11,641 nt of DNA from Anaerolineae bacterium (GTDB lineage: Bacteria > Chloroflexota > Anaerolineae > Aggregatilineales > Phototrophicaceae). Of the stretch, positions 1 through 6,128 are shown in pieces (within the stretch, counting starts at the first letter, position 1; every line of letters begins with the position of its first letter). A model generated the notes under the pieces. That model was not told where the DNA came from, made no database searches, and saw only the letters and a program-made list of their open reading frames with translations. Position numbers and translations under genes: made by a program. Location: the NCBI GenBank assembly GCA_019912905.1, contig JAIOHO010000406.1:1-11641 (forward strand), read 5' to 3'.

Positions 1-627
1 GATCAGCACCGTGCCGAACAGCCATCCAAGCGCCTTCAGCCGGTCCGCCGTGCGCCAGCCGCGCGCCAGAATCCAGACCGCCAGCAGCGGCAGCGGCGTG
101 ATCGTGATGGCCGTTGCCTTCGCCAGGATCGCCGCCGCCAGCAGCACCCCGCTGAGGATCGCCCGCCAGCGCCGGAGCGGGCCATCATCCAGCAGCCAGA
201 ACAGGCTGAGCACGAACAGCGTCAGCAGCGGATGCAGGGTCGTGTCGGCCAGCGACATGCGGTCGAAGAAAAACAGCATCGGCGCGAAGCAGATCAGCAG
301 GCCCGCCAGCAGCGCCGCAGCGGGTCCATACAGCCGCCGGGCCAGGGTCATGGCCGCCGCCGCGCCCAACAGAGTCAGCAGCAGAATCGACGCGCGCAGC
401 AGCCAGGGCTGTGCTGGAAAGGGGTCAAACAGGGCGATCCACCAGGCACCGAGCAGCTTACCGTTGGCCCCGAACCACAGTGGGCTGCCCTGCCAGACCG
501 AGACGGCGCGCTCGGCATGCAGCGTTTCGTCGATAAACAGCGGCAGCGCCAACAGATGATGCAGCCGCAGCCCCAGGTAGAGCAGCAGAAGGATACTCGT
601 CAGACCGATGTCGCGCGCTCGAGTCAC
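1..627 (-). CDS. GT-C-type membrane glycosyltransferase (GT39/PMT-like), N-terminal part
   Basis: The minus strand is open from a GTG at 627 to the window edge (209 codons seen, C-terminus missing). The product is very hydrophobic, with likely membrane helices near residues 8-28, 79-97, 101-120, 130-146, 157-172, 176-190 and from 198. After the first helix comes FIDETLHAERA, whose Asp33-Glu34 pair matches the acidic motif in the first outer loop of GT-C enzymes (PMT/ArnT type). DRMSLADTTLH at 122-132 matches the second conserved loop of bacterial PMT_2 proteins. Such enzymes use polyprenyl-phosphate sugars on the outer face of the membrane to modify lipids, proteins or glycans. The donor and acceptor cannot be told from this part. 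GTG at 627 is chosen because AGGGAG lies about 10 bases upstream; an in-frame stop sits further up, and a second GTG just below that stop is possible. The family call is good; the exact role is unknown. Confidence 0.75.
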   Translation of the reverse strand, partial: MTRARDIGLTSILLLLYLGLRLHHLLALPLFIDETLHAERAVSVWQGSPLWFGANGKLLGAWWIALFDPFPAQPWLLRASILLLTLLGAAAAMTLARRLYGPAAALLAGLLICFAPMLFFFDRMSLADTTLHPLLTLFVLSLFWLLDDGPLRRWRAILSGVLLAAAILAKATAITITPLPLLAVWILARGWRTADRLKALGWLFGTVLI

Positions 628-828
628 GCCGCGTGTGCTCCCTGTTTCACATCGGCGGTAACATACCACAGCGAGTCACCGGGCGCAATGCGGGGGTGGT
701 GACCCGCGAATAACCGCCGCTGACCCTGGCCGATCCGGTCGCGGCCTGCTATGGTATGAAGGATTCCTAAATTCCATCTGTAATTTATATATTCCCCCAA
801 TCATTAAGCCTGTGCGGTCCACCCGCCA
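628..828. other. Divergent intergenic region between glycosyltransferase and GH1
   Basis: No gene is supported. The right half is AT-rich against a GC-rich genome and contains ATTCC three times (763-767, 771-775 and 792-796). No convincing promoter for the minus-strand glycosyltransferase was found. Confidence 0.5.
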
Positions 829-837
829 TGCTATGCT
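829..837 (+). promoter_or_regulatory. Extended -10 promoter candidate for the GH1 gene
   Basis: TGCTATGCT fits the extended -10 pattern TGnTATnnT (hexamer at 832-837). There is no convincing -35 at the right distance, as is usual for extended -10 promoters. Transcription would begin near 844, downstream of the ATG at 841, which argues for a start at 901 or 907. A second AT-rich candidate, TATATT at 788-793 with a poor -35 TTCCTA at 764-769, would give a longer leader and would not exclude 841. Confidence 0.35.
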
Positions 838-900
838 CGGATGAAGAGGTGTTTAAACGTTGGATCAGATCATTGGGCTGTTCGTCGGACCGATTGGATG

Positions 901-2262
901 CCTATGCGCCGCCTGACTTTCCCTGCCGGCTTTCTGTGGGGGGTCGCCACCTCCTCGCATCAGAATGAAGGCAATAACCACAACAACGATTTCTGGGCCT
1001 GGGAGCAGATTCCCGGCCATGTGGCGGATCACAGCACCAGCGGACTGGTCGCCGATTGGTGGCGCAGCGCCGAGGCCGATTTCGACCGCGCGGCGGACCT
1101 GGGCCTGAACACGCTGCGCCTGTCGGTCGAGTGGAGCCGGTTGGAACCGCAGCCCGGCGTCTGGGACAGCGCCGCCTTCGACCGCTACCGCGTCATGCTG
1201 CACGGGCTGCACGAGCGCGGCATCCGACCGATGGTGACGCTGCATCACTTCAGCAACCCGGTCTGGTTGGCCGAGCGAGGCGGTTGGGCAAACCCGGCAG
1301 TCGTGCGCCATTTCGAGCGCTACGTCAGCCATGTCGCCGCCGAACTGGGCGATCTGGTCAATGTATGGGGAACGATCAACGAACCGTACATCTACGCGGC
1401 GATGGCCTATATGCTGGGTGATTGGCCCCCCGGCCAGCGCAGCCTGCTTCAATTGGCAAAGGTGATGCGCCATCAGGCCAATGCCCACGCCGCCGCCTAT
1501 CATGCCATCCATCAGGTCCAGCCCGGCGCGCAGGTCGGCGTCGTCAAACATCTGGCCGGGTTCGATCCGTATCGCCCGCTGTGGCCGGGGGATCGCGGTG
1601 TGGCGGCGCTGATGGATGCGCTGACGAACTGGCGCTTTCTGGATGCCATCACGTCCGGGCGCTTCAAACTGCCGCTCGGGTTGGGATTGCGCCGTAATTT
1701 GATCGCGCAGGGCACCAACGACTTTATCGGCGTCAATTATTATGGCCGCAGCCGCCTGCGCCTGCACTGGCGCGATGTGCCGGTCCCTGCGCCGCCAGAT
1801 CTCGCCTGGCCGGTGCCCTGGGTCAACCGCGAAATCTACCCGCGCGGCCTGTACCGCTTCCTGATGAAGCTGCGCCGCTACGACCGCCCGGTCTACATCA
1901 CCGAGAACGGCCTGGCTGACTCGACCGATCTGATCCGACCTGGCTTTCTGCTGGCGCATCTGGCGAACGTCCACCACGCCATTCAGGACGGGGCCGACGT
2001 GCGTGCCTATTATCACTGGACACTGGTCGATAATTACGAGTGGACCGAAGGCTGGACGACTCGCTTTGGCCTGTTCGGGCTGGATACGGAGACTCAGGCG
2101 CGCACCATGCGCCGCAGCGCCCGGCTGTACCGCGAGATTATCGCCGCCAACGGCATCACCGAGGAGATGGTGGCGAATCATGCGCCGCACATTATGGCGC
2201 AGGTCTTTGACTCGGCGGACGAGCCGCTGCCGGTCGAAGCCAGCGAGGAAGACGCCGCCTAG
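901..2262 (+). CDS. GH1 family beta-glucosidase / beta-glycosidase
   Basis: A retaining glycosidase that removes non-reducing beta-linked glucose (often also galactose or fucose) from oligosaccharides and aryl glycosides. Residues are numbered from the possible upstream ATG at 841; subtract 20 for the start used here. The N-terminal GH1 signature is FPAGFLWGVATSSHQNEG (27-44, sugar-binding Gln41). HH at 135-136 follows. The acid/base Glu181 is in TINEP, NYY is at 299-301, the nucleophile Glu355 is in ITENG, and DNYEW (Glu400, Trp401) holds the glucose hydroxyls. The DNYEW form marks a non-phosphorylated substrate, unlike 6-phospho-beta-glucosidases. There is no signal peptide, so it is cytoplasmic. 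The 453-aa length is normal for GH1. I chose 901 because MPMRRLTFPAGF is a normal GH1 N-terminus and the residues coded from 841 look unlike GH1. No start has a strong ribosome site; 907 is also possible. No sugar transporter or regulator is adjacent. Confidence 0.96.
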   Translation, partial: PMRRLTFPAGFLWGVATSSHQNEGNNHNNDFWAWEQIPGHVADHSTSGLVADWWRSAEADFDRAADLGLNTLRLSVEWSRLEPQPGVWDSAAFDRYRVMLHGLHERGIRPMVTLHHFSNPVWLAERGGWANPAVVRHFERYVSHVAAELGDLVNVWGTINEPYIYAAMAYMLGDWPPGQRSLLQLAKVMRHQANAHAAAYHAIHQVQPGAQVGVVKHLAGFDPYRPLWPGDRGVAALMDALTNWRFLDAITSGRFKLPLGLGLRRNLIAQGTNDFIGVNYYGRSRLRLHWRDVPVPAPPDLAWPVPWVNREIYPRGLYRFLMKLRRYDRPVYITENGLADSTDLIRPGFLLAHLANVHHAIQDGADVRAYYHWTLVDNYEWTEGWTTRFGLFGLDTETQARTMRRSARLYREIIAANGITEEMVANHAPHIMAQVFDSADEPLPVEASEEDAA

Positions 2263-2303
2263 CGCGGATGATGAACTTTGCTCGCCTACGCCGCCGATGA
2301 ACA

Positions 2304-2423
2304 TCGACGGGTTTTGGAGATTTGCCGTAATTCCTTGCCCGGCAGCCCGACCCGGTTCATCACGTGCTCTTAGGCACCATCCCGCAGCTCGCGCAAAAAT
2401 CAGGATGATCTGAAACCCGTCGA
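2304..2423. repeat. 11-bp perfect inverted repeat enclosing 98 bp
   Basis: TCGACGGGTTT at 2304-2314 is the exact reverse complement of AAACCCGTCGA at 2413-2423. The match resumes after a small offset (AGAT at 2319-2322 against ATCT at 2408-2411), so a closing helix of about 15 bp is possible around a roughly 90-nt interior. The interior holds only weak local hairpins, such as GTGC...GCAC near 2363-2376. It lies after the GH1 stop and before the promoter of the next gene. It could be a 3'-end structure, a structured RNA or the ends of a small element; no T-run follows, so it is not a standard terminator. Confidence 0.5.
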
Positions 2424-2457
2424 GTCGGACCGTACTCCCCTCTCATTTGCCAAAGCG

Positions 2458-2486
2458 TTGAGAATGCTTACAATGAATGTTATACC
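2458..2486 (+). promoter_or_regulatory. Sigma70-type promoter for the propeller gene
   Basis: TTGAGA (2458-2463) and TATACC (2481-2486) are separated by exactly 17 bases, close to the TTGACA-17-TATAAT consensus. The start of transcription would be near 2493, giving a leader of about 40 nt that contains the GGAG ribosome site at 2520-2523, 8 bases before the ATG at 2532. Confidence 0.6.
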
Positions 2487-2531
2487 TTGATGGATGCTTA
2501 ACGCCTCGAACACACTTATGGAGTAGGTCTG

Positions 2532-4055
2532 ATGAACCGAAGCCATCTCACAATCGCGCTGGTCGTGCTGGCGCTGCTGATCGGCACGCTGCCCGTCGCC
2601 CTCCCGCAGGACGCCACACCCGTTCCCCTGAATGCCAATATCCTCACCTGGGCCGAAGCGGGTTCCAACCCGCAGGAAAGCTCGCCCTCCACCGCCGGAG
2701 AACTCGGCCTGATGGACGGCAGCGGCGCGTTCACCAAACTGCTGGACGTCCCGGCCCAGACCAGCCGCCTGGAACCTTGCGGCAATGAAGCCTATGCGCC
2801 CGACGGCTCGACCTTTGCCTTCTATATGGGCCTGGACAGCGGCACGCTGTACCTGATGAAGGGGTCGGATATGCCGGTGCCGGTCGCCGAGGTCAATGCC
2901 CTGACCTGCCTGGGCGGAGGCACCTTCCAGTTCAGCCCGGACAGCAGCCGCCTGGCCTACATCGCCTACGAACCCGATGCCGCGTCCAGCGAATTTGCCG
3001 ACGGCTTCCTGCATGTGGTCAACACCGCCGACCTGAGCGAAACCTACCGCTATGAGAACGTCACCGCCTTCGATCTGGCGGCGGGTGGCATGGCCTTCGT
3101 CAGCTTCTTCACCAACGACCGCAGCGAAGCCGATGAAGCCGCCGTGTTCTGGTGGAATGGCAATGCCGAGCGCGAAGTCGCCACCCTGCGCCCCGACGAA
3201 AACTGCCGCTACACCAGCGCCAGCATCACCACCGCACCGGATGGCAGCCTGCTGCTGGTGCTCGGTCACCGCTGCCGCAGTGGGGATACGCGCACGAGCT
3301 GGCAGCTTTACCGCATCAATGTCGAAGACCGCAGCGCGACGCTGGCGGCCAGCGAATTCGCGGAAGGGCAGTTCGCCTCCTATACGGGCACCAACCAAAT
3401 CATGATCCTGCCGGGCGGCGATGCAGCCCTGTTCCTGGTACCCGATGGCGTGACCGCCAATACTGCCGGGGTGATGGTCGTCCAGTTGGCCGACCTGTCG
3501 ATCAGCGAAGTGATCCAGCGTCAGGCCGTGTACCCGACCCTCAGCGGTGCGCCCAACGCCTTCCCGGTCGTGTCGCCGGATGGCCGCTGGCTGGCGGTCG
3601 TCGTGACCTCGGTCAACAACGATAACACGCTGAACGTCATCGACCTGAGCGCTCCGGCGACGCCGCCAATCACCCTGAGCGCGGGCAGCCGCAATGACCT
3701 AATCACGACGATGGCCTTCAGCGCCGACAGCCAGCGCCTGATCTTCATCGCCGGGGCAGCCGGGCTGGGGCGCGACGCAGGCAATTCGCTGGTCGCGCTG
3801 GATCTCGACAGCGGCAGTGATTTCCGCATCAAACGCGGGCACTTCGCGCGCGGTTTTGCCATCGCGCCGGATGGCAGCGCAGTCGCGGCGATGGATTATG
3901 AACTTCCCGAAGACGAGCGCGAACCGGCTTACCTCAACCTGGTCAAGATCGACATCGACACCAGCGAAACCACACTGCTGGCCGAAGGCGCGGACGTGGT
4001 CGATGGCAAAGTCACCAACCAGCGTTTCGCCATGCCGCTCAGTTGGCGGCCCTGA
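2532..4055 (+). CDS. Secreted TolB/WD40-like beta-propeller protein, function unknown
   Basis: A 507-aa exported protein. Residues 1-26 form a signal peptide: short basic start (MNRSHL), hydrophobic core IALVVLALLIGTLPVAL, cleavage probably around ALPQ-D. I see no lipobox cysteine. The rest is built of beta-rich repeats of TolB/PD40 style, each with a PDG- or PDS-like turn followed by a hydrophobic strand: APDGSTFAF (89-97), SPDSSRLAY (135-143), APDGSLLLV (235-243), SPDGRWLAV (348-356), SADSQRLIF (397-405), APDGSAVAA (445-453). This fits one propeller of six to seven blades. Four cysteines (83, 126, 225, 248) could form two disulfides, consistent with life outside the cytoplasm. TolB-like propellers bind proteins or report on ligands; no partner gene (TolA, Pal, peptidase domain) is nearby, so the role is not assignable. 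It has its own promoter and terminator, so it is probably a single-gene transcript. Confidence 0.9.
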   Translation: MNRSHLTIALVVLALLIGTLPVALPQDATPVPLNANILTWAEAGSNPQESSPSTAGELGLMDGSGAFTKLLDVPAQTSRLEPCGNEAYAPDGSTFAFYMGLDSGTLYLMKGSDMPVPVAEVNALTCLGGGTFQFSPDSSRLAYIAYEPDAASSEFADGFLHVVNTADLSETYRYENVTAFDLAAGGMAFVSFFTNDRSEADEAAVFWWNGNAEREVATLRPDENCRYTSASITTAPDGSLLLVLGHRCRSGDTRTSWQLYRINVEDRSATLAASEFAEGQFASYTGTNQIMILPGGDAALFLVPDGVTANTAGVMVVQLADLSISEVIQRQAVYPTLSGAPNAFPVVSPDGRWLAVVVTSVNNDNTLNVIDLSAPATPPITLSAGSRNDLITTMAFSADSQRLIFIAGAAGLGRDAGNSLVALDLDSGSDFRIKRGHFARGFAIAPDGSAVAAMDYELPEDEREPAYLNLVKIDIDTSETTLLAEGADVVDGKVTNQRFAMPLSWRP

Positions 4056-4123
4056 TCTCTGGGCTTTGTGGGCGCAAAACCTCCCATTAACCGGGCTTGG
4101 CTCAATCCCCCTACTGCATATTT

Positions 4124-4163
4124 CTCTCCTTCTGAATTCGGAGAGGGGGCGGGGGGTGAGGTA
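4124..4163 (+). repeat. Probable dispersed GC-skewed intergenic repeat copy
   Basis: CTCTCC (4124-4129) and GGAGAG (4140-4145) pair around TTCTGAATTC, followed by a G-run segment ending GGGGGGTGAGG. This arrangement, CTCTCC-AATT-GGAGAGGGG followed by GGGGTGAGG, resembles a short repeat I recall as common between genes in Chloroflexota and some other phyla. Only one copy is in the window, so the repeat call rests on recognition, not on comparison here. Confidence 0.4.
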
Positions 4164-4195
4164 AAAGCTGGAATCAGACGATCCTGAGAATCAAG

Positions 4196-4226
4196 AGGGC
4201 GGCCCTGCGGTCGCCCTTTATTGTTT
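4196..4226 (+). terminator. Rho-independent terminator after the propeller gene
   Basis: AGGGCGGCC (4196-4204) pairs with GGTCGCCCT (4209-4217), a 9-bp stem with one G-T pair and a 4-base loop, followed directly by TTATTGTTT. It ends transcripts arriving from the left. It abuts the stop codon (4218-4220) of the oppositely oriented Lrp gene; in that direction the T-run is poor (CTCTTGATTCTC), so it works mainly on the plus strand. Confidence 0.75.
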
Positions 4227-4718
4227 GCCGTTCCCATGCTCCGCAATGTCGCGCCGGTCGATGACCCGTTCCGTCACCGGCGACGACAGGACCACCGAGG
4301 TCGTGGTCTGCCCGTAGGTCCCGAAGCGGCCCACCAGCGTTTCCAGATTCTCCAGTGAGGCCACCGCCAGCTTCATAATCAGGCAGTCATCCCCGGTCAC
4401 GTGATGACATTCCAGCACTTCGGGCGTCTCGGCCACCAGCTTGCGCATCTGCGGGTAGCGATCCCCCGGGAAACGCACGCGGATAATCGCCTGAAGCGGC
4501 AGGCCCAGCTTGCTTACATCCACCCGCGCGCTGTAGCCGGTGATGATGCCTGCATCCTCCAGGCGGCGCACCCGTTCCATCACCGCCGGGGCGGACATGC
4601 CCACCCGCCGACCGATCTCGGCATACGACATCCGGGCGTCCTGTTGCAGCGCGCACAGAATCTCCCAACCGACCGAATCGAGTAGTTTTTCGGAACTTTC
4701 GATATTGAGGTAGCTCAT
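4218..4718 (-). CDS. Lrp/AsnC family transcriptional regulator
   Basis: A 166-aa DNA-binding regulator with the usual family layout and length. LDSVGWEILCALQQDARMSY (13-32) opens the winged helix-turn-helix; the recognition helix lies at SAPAVMERVRRLEDAGII (42-59). The C-terminal RAM (AsnC ligand-binding) domain spans about 75-150, with HHVTGDDCLIMKLAV (105-119) as the conserved Gly-Asp loop and strand. Family members form dimers to octamers and sense amino acids or similar small molecules; the ligand here is unknown. The start at 4718 has AAAGGA (4726-4731 on the plus strand) 7 bases upstream. The gene is divergent from the small-protein pair beginning at 4892, separated by 173 bp with promoters on both strands. 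That is the classic position for autoregulation and control of the divergent unit, although no operator was identified. Confidence 0.95.
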   Translation of the reverse strand: MSYLNIESSEKLLDSVGWEILCALQQDARMSYAEIGRRVGMSAPAVMERVRRLEDAGIITGYSARVDVSKLGLPLQAIIRVRFPGDRYPQMRKLVAETPEVLECHHVTGDDCLIMKLAVASLENLETLVGRFGTYGQTTTSVVLSSPVTERVIDRRDIAEHGNGKQ

Positions 4719-4795
4719 GTGATTTTCCTTTCATCCAAAGGAAGTCGGGTTGGATTGCCTTCGATAGCCTCTGCCATTCAAACACATTTCCGCTT

Positions 4796-4824
4796 ATCAT
4801 AAAGCAGGATCAACCAAAACACAA
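4796..4824 (-). promoter_or_regulatory. Promoter candidate for the Lrp-like gene
   Basis: Read on the minus strand, TTGTGT (4819-4824) and TATGAT (4796-4801) are 17 bases apart. The -10 matches consensus at 5 of 6 positions, the -35 at 3 of 6. Transcription would start near 4789, about 70 nt before the ATG. Confidence 0.45.
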
Positions 4825-4836
4825 GCATCGCCGCAT

Positions 4837-4866
4837 TTCACAAATCACGCTGTTGACCGTTATAGA
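4837..4866 (+). promoter_or_regulatory. Weak promoter candidate for the small-protein pair
   Basis: TTCACA (4837-4842) and TATAGA (4861-4866) are 18 bases apart. The -35 is poor and the spacing long. The nearby TTGACC at 4853-4858 is a better -35 by itself but has no -10 at the right distance. The site lies about 12 bp outside the divergent Lrp -35, so the two polymerase sites would be back to back. Confidence 0.3.
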
Positions 4867-4891
4867 TACAGTTGGCAGAGGAGAAAACAGC

Positions 4892-5101
4892 ATGTCCGTA
4901 AACGAACACTGGTTGATGAACGAAACCCGGGAGCGGATCGGGGATCTTCAGCGTGAAGCCGCCCACCAGCGGCTGGTCGCTGAGGCACGCGGCAGCCGAA
5001 ACGCAGGACGCGCCGCCCGGTTGCACGGCCCCATCTGGAAATTCCGCCTGCCGCGCCTGTCCATCCGGTCGCTGCGGCCCACGATGATTTCAAATCACTA
5101 A
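4892..5101 (+). CDS. Small basic protein of unknown function (69 aa)
   Basis: I do not recognise a named family. The start at 4892 is preferred over an upstream ATG at 4853 because AGAGGAGA (4877-4884) sits about 8 bases before it. Residues 1-35 (MSVNEHWLMNETRERIGDLQ and on) would form a charged amphipathic helix of a type often seen at the N-terminus of small actinobacterial and Chloroflexota hypothetical proteins. Residues 33-62 are rich in Arg, with WKFRLPRLSIRSLRP as a basic, hydrophobic tail that could touch membrane or nucleic acid. There is no clear transmembrane helix and no cysteine. Its TAA overlaps the next gene's first ATG by one base (TAATG at 5099-5103), a sign of coupled translation. 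The strong ribosome site and the coupling make it a likely real gene. Confidence 0.7.
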   Translation: MSVNEHWLMNETRERIGDLQREAAHQRLVAEARGSRNAGRAARLHGPIWKFRLPRLSIRSLRPTMISNH

Positions 5102-5421
5102 TGGCTGAGGGGGATAAAATGGCAGCAAACACGATCGAACCACGCTGGTGGCAGTCGATTCGGGACCTGTGGACCGGCACGACCAGCCAACCGGAACGCC
5201 TGGCCTGCTTTCGCCGGGTGACCATCGAGGAAACCAAAGCCTACACACTGCCCAGAGACATCAGCCAGATTCGCGTAGTGCGCGGCGGCGCGTGGGTGTC
5301 TTACCAGCGGGAAGATGTGGTCGTTTACAGTGGGCAGACTCTGAAGCTGCTGCCTGACCGCGAAGGTATTGTCGTCACGGCCATCGGGCGTGAACTCGCC
5401 GAAATCGAACTGTATCGCTGA
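5101..5421 (+). CDS. DUF2917/cupin-like small protein (100-106 aa)
   Basis: The C-terminal two thirds (about residues 38-106) have the pattern of DUF2917-like small beta-barrel proteins: a hydrophobic opening strand, then IRVVRGGAWVSYQ (57-69), VVVYSGQTLKLLP (73-85) and IVVTAIG (90-96), with the VxxGxxWV and xxGxxLxL turns. These resemble a minimal cupin fold, but no metal-binding His/Glu set is visible, so a catalytic role is unlikely. Residues 7-36 are Trp-rich and not conserved in style (EPRWWQSIRDLW). Two starts compete: ATG at 5101, overlapping the stop of the previous gene, and ATG at 5119, which has GAGGGGG (5107-5113) 5 bases upstream and may be the real one (100 aa). The gene is co-transcribed with the 69-aa gene. 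The function of the family is unknown to me. Confidence 0.75.
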   Translation: MAEGDKMAANTIEPRWWQSIRDLWTGTTSQPERLACFRRVTIEETKAYTLPRDISQIRVVRGGAWVSYQREDVVVYSGQTLKLLPDREGIVVTAIGRELAEIELYR

Positions 5422-5484
5422 GAAACAGGCCCCACACCGGCCTTCAAGCCGCGTTTAGCAGACACGCCAGCGCGCATCTGCCGG

Positions 5485-5514
5485 GTGCCGGATCGAGAAG
5501 GCCCGATCCGGCAC
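5485..5514. terminator. Strong hairpin between convergent genes, probable bidirectional terminator
   Basis: GTGCCGGATCG (5485-5495) pairs perfectly with CGATCCGGCAC (5504-5514), 11 bp with an 8-base loop. The outer GGGTGC (5483-5488) can also pair with the later GCACCC, giving an alternative longer fold. Only short T-runs follow, so termination may be Rho-assisted. Another small stem, AGGCC/GGCCT at 5427-5443, lies right after the stop of the DUF2917-like gene. Confidence 0.55.
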
Positions 5515-5557
5515 GCAGCACCCTTTGCCCCTACCCAGATCAGACTCACCTTACGAA

Positions 5558-5908
5558 TCAGGCTCCTGAAGCAGCCGGTGCTTTTACCAGCCGAGCTTGA
5601 ATCGAGGTCCGAATCGCTTCGGCGCTCACGCGCTGCTGAGGCTTCAGGGTCAGGCTGAAGGTGCGATGATCGGTCCGGGTGATGATCAACTGCAAACAGC
5701 GGCCCGCGCACGACTCGAGGCGCAAATCCTCCGATTGGTGCAGGTCCACCCGTTCGATCTGGTCGAAATAGACTGTGTGTTGGTCGCTGAAACCGATGGG
5801 CAGTAAGGTTGCAAGAAGATCGGTCCGTTTAATAAGCACGCGATCTGGATAAATCTCCAGCCGTTGGCCGACACCCTCCAGAACTTTCAGAGGCCGTTGA
5901 CTTGCCAT
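5558..5908 (-). CDS. Small PH-domain-like protein (116 aa)
   Basis: Probably a bacterial PH-like (bPH/DUF4429-like) single-domain protein. Numbered from the start used here, GVGQRLEIYPDRVLIKR (about 12-28), HTVYFDQIERVDLH (about 44-57) and LQLIITRTDHRTFSLTL (about 72-88) give the run of beta strands, with the ExYxDRVxIKR and the 'I-xx-V' strand pattern typical of such domains; a closing helix covers about 95-110 (AEAIRTSIQARLV). There is no signal peptide or membrane helix. Translation surely starts at 5908: AAAGGAGG (5914-5921) is a near-perfect ribosome site 5 bases upstream, whereas the upstream ATG at 5944 overlaps the likely -10. Bacterial PH-like proteins are mostly uncharacterised; some act at the membrane or as binding modules. 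It converges on the small-protein pair. Confidence 0.75.
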   Translation of the reverse strand: MASQRPLKVLEGVGQRLEIYPDRVLIKRTDLLATLLPIGFSDQHTVYFDQIERVDLHQSEDLRLESCAGRCLQLIITRTDHRTFSLTLKPQQRVSAEAIRTSIQARLVKAPAASGA

Positions 5909-5939
5909 TGCTGCCTCCTTTGCTGGTGCTTTTGTATTC

Positions 5940-5969
5940 ACCATAGAGTCAGCGGCGCTCTTCTGTCGA
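5940..5969 (-). promoter_or_regulatory. Promoter candidate for the PH-like gene
   Basis: On the minus strand TCGACA (5964-5969, 5 of 6 to consensus) and TATGGT (5940-5945, 4 of 6) are 18 bases apart. The predicted RNA start, near 5933, leaves a 25-nt leader with the ribosome site and excludes the longer reading from 5944. Confidence 0.45.
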
Positions 5970-6093
5970 GTGTCATCTGCTATGCATCCGGCTGCCGATT
6001 GTCACGCAGCGATTAGCTTGCGGCTGCACCACCAGCGGGCATTCTTAACGATGGGCCGCCACAGGCTTTCTTCGAAATCCCCCGACTGGGCGG

Positions 6094-6122
6094 TTGTCGG
6101 GTGATTCGATCTATGATATAAA
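6094..6122 (+). promoter_or_regulatory. Sigma70-type promoter for the FKBP gene
   Basis: TTGTCG (6094-6099) and TATAAA (6117-6122) are separated by 17 bases; the -10 matches 5 of 6. Transcription would start near 6129, giving a leader of about 150 nt before the FKBP ATG. Confidence 0.6.
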
Positions 6123-6128
6123 AAGACT

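Noticed and set aside
11..702. Plus-strand frames of 182 and 156 codons at the left edge
   Set aside because: Ser/Arg/Gln-rich nonsense-like translations; the minus strand gives a clear hydrophobic glycosyltransferase.
756..800. ATTCC repeated three times in AT-rich DNA upstream of GH1
   Set aside because: Five-base repeats without regular spacing are expected by chance; no operator pattern could be defined.
865..2304. 479-codon open frame on the minus strand opposite the GH1 gene
   Set aside because: It mirrors GH1 codon positions in GC-rich DNA, its translation is low-complexity Arg/Gly/Ala/Gln-rich with no family motif, and the sense frame is a complete GH1 enzyme.
2400..3398. 332-codon minus-strand frame opposite the propeller gene
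   Set aside because: Gly/Ala/Gln-rich shadow; the sense frame has a signal peptide, repeats, promoter and terminator.
4853..4858. TTGACC as the -35 of the small-protein promoter
   Set aside because: No -10-like hexamer occurs 16-18 bases downstream; that place is the ribosome site.
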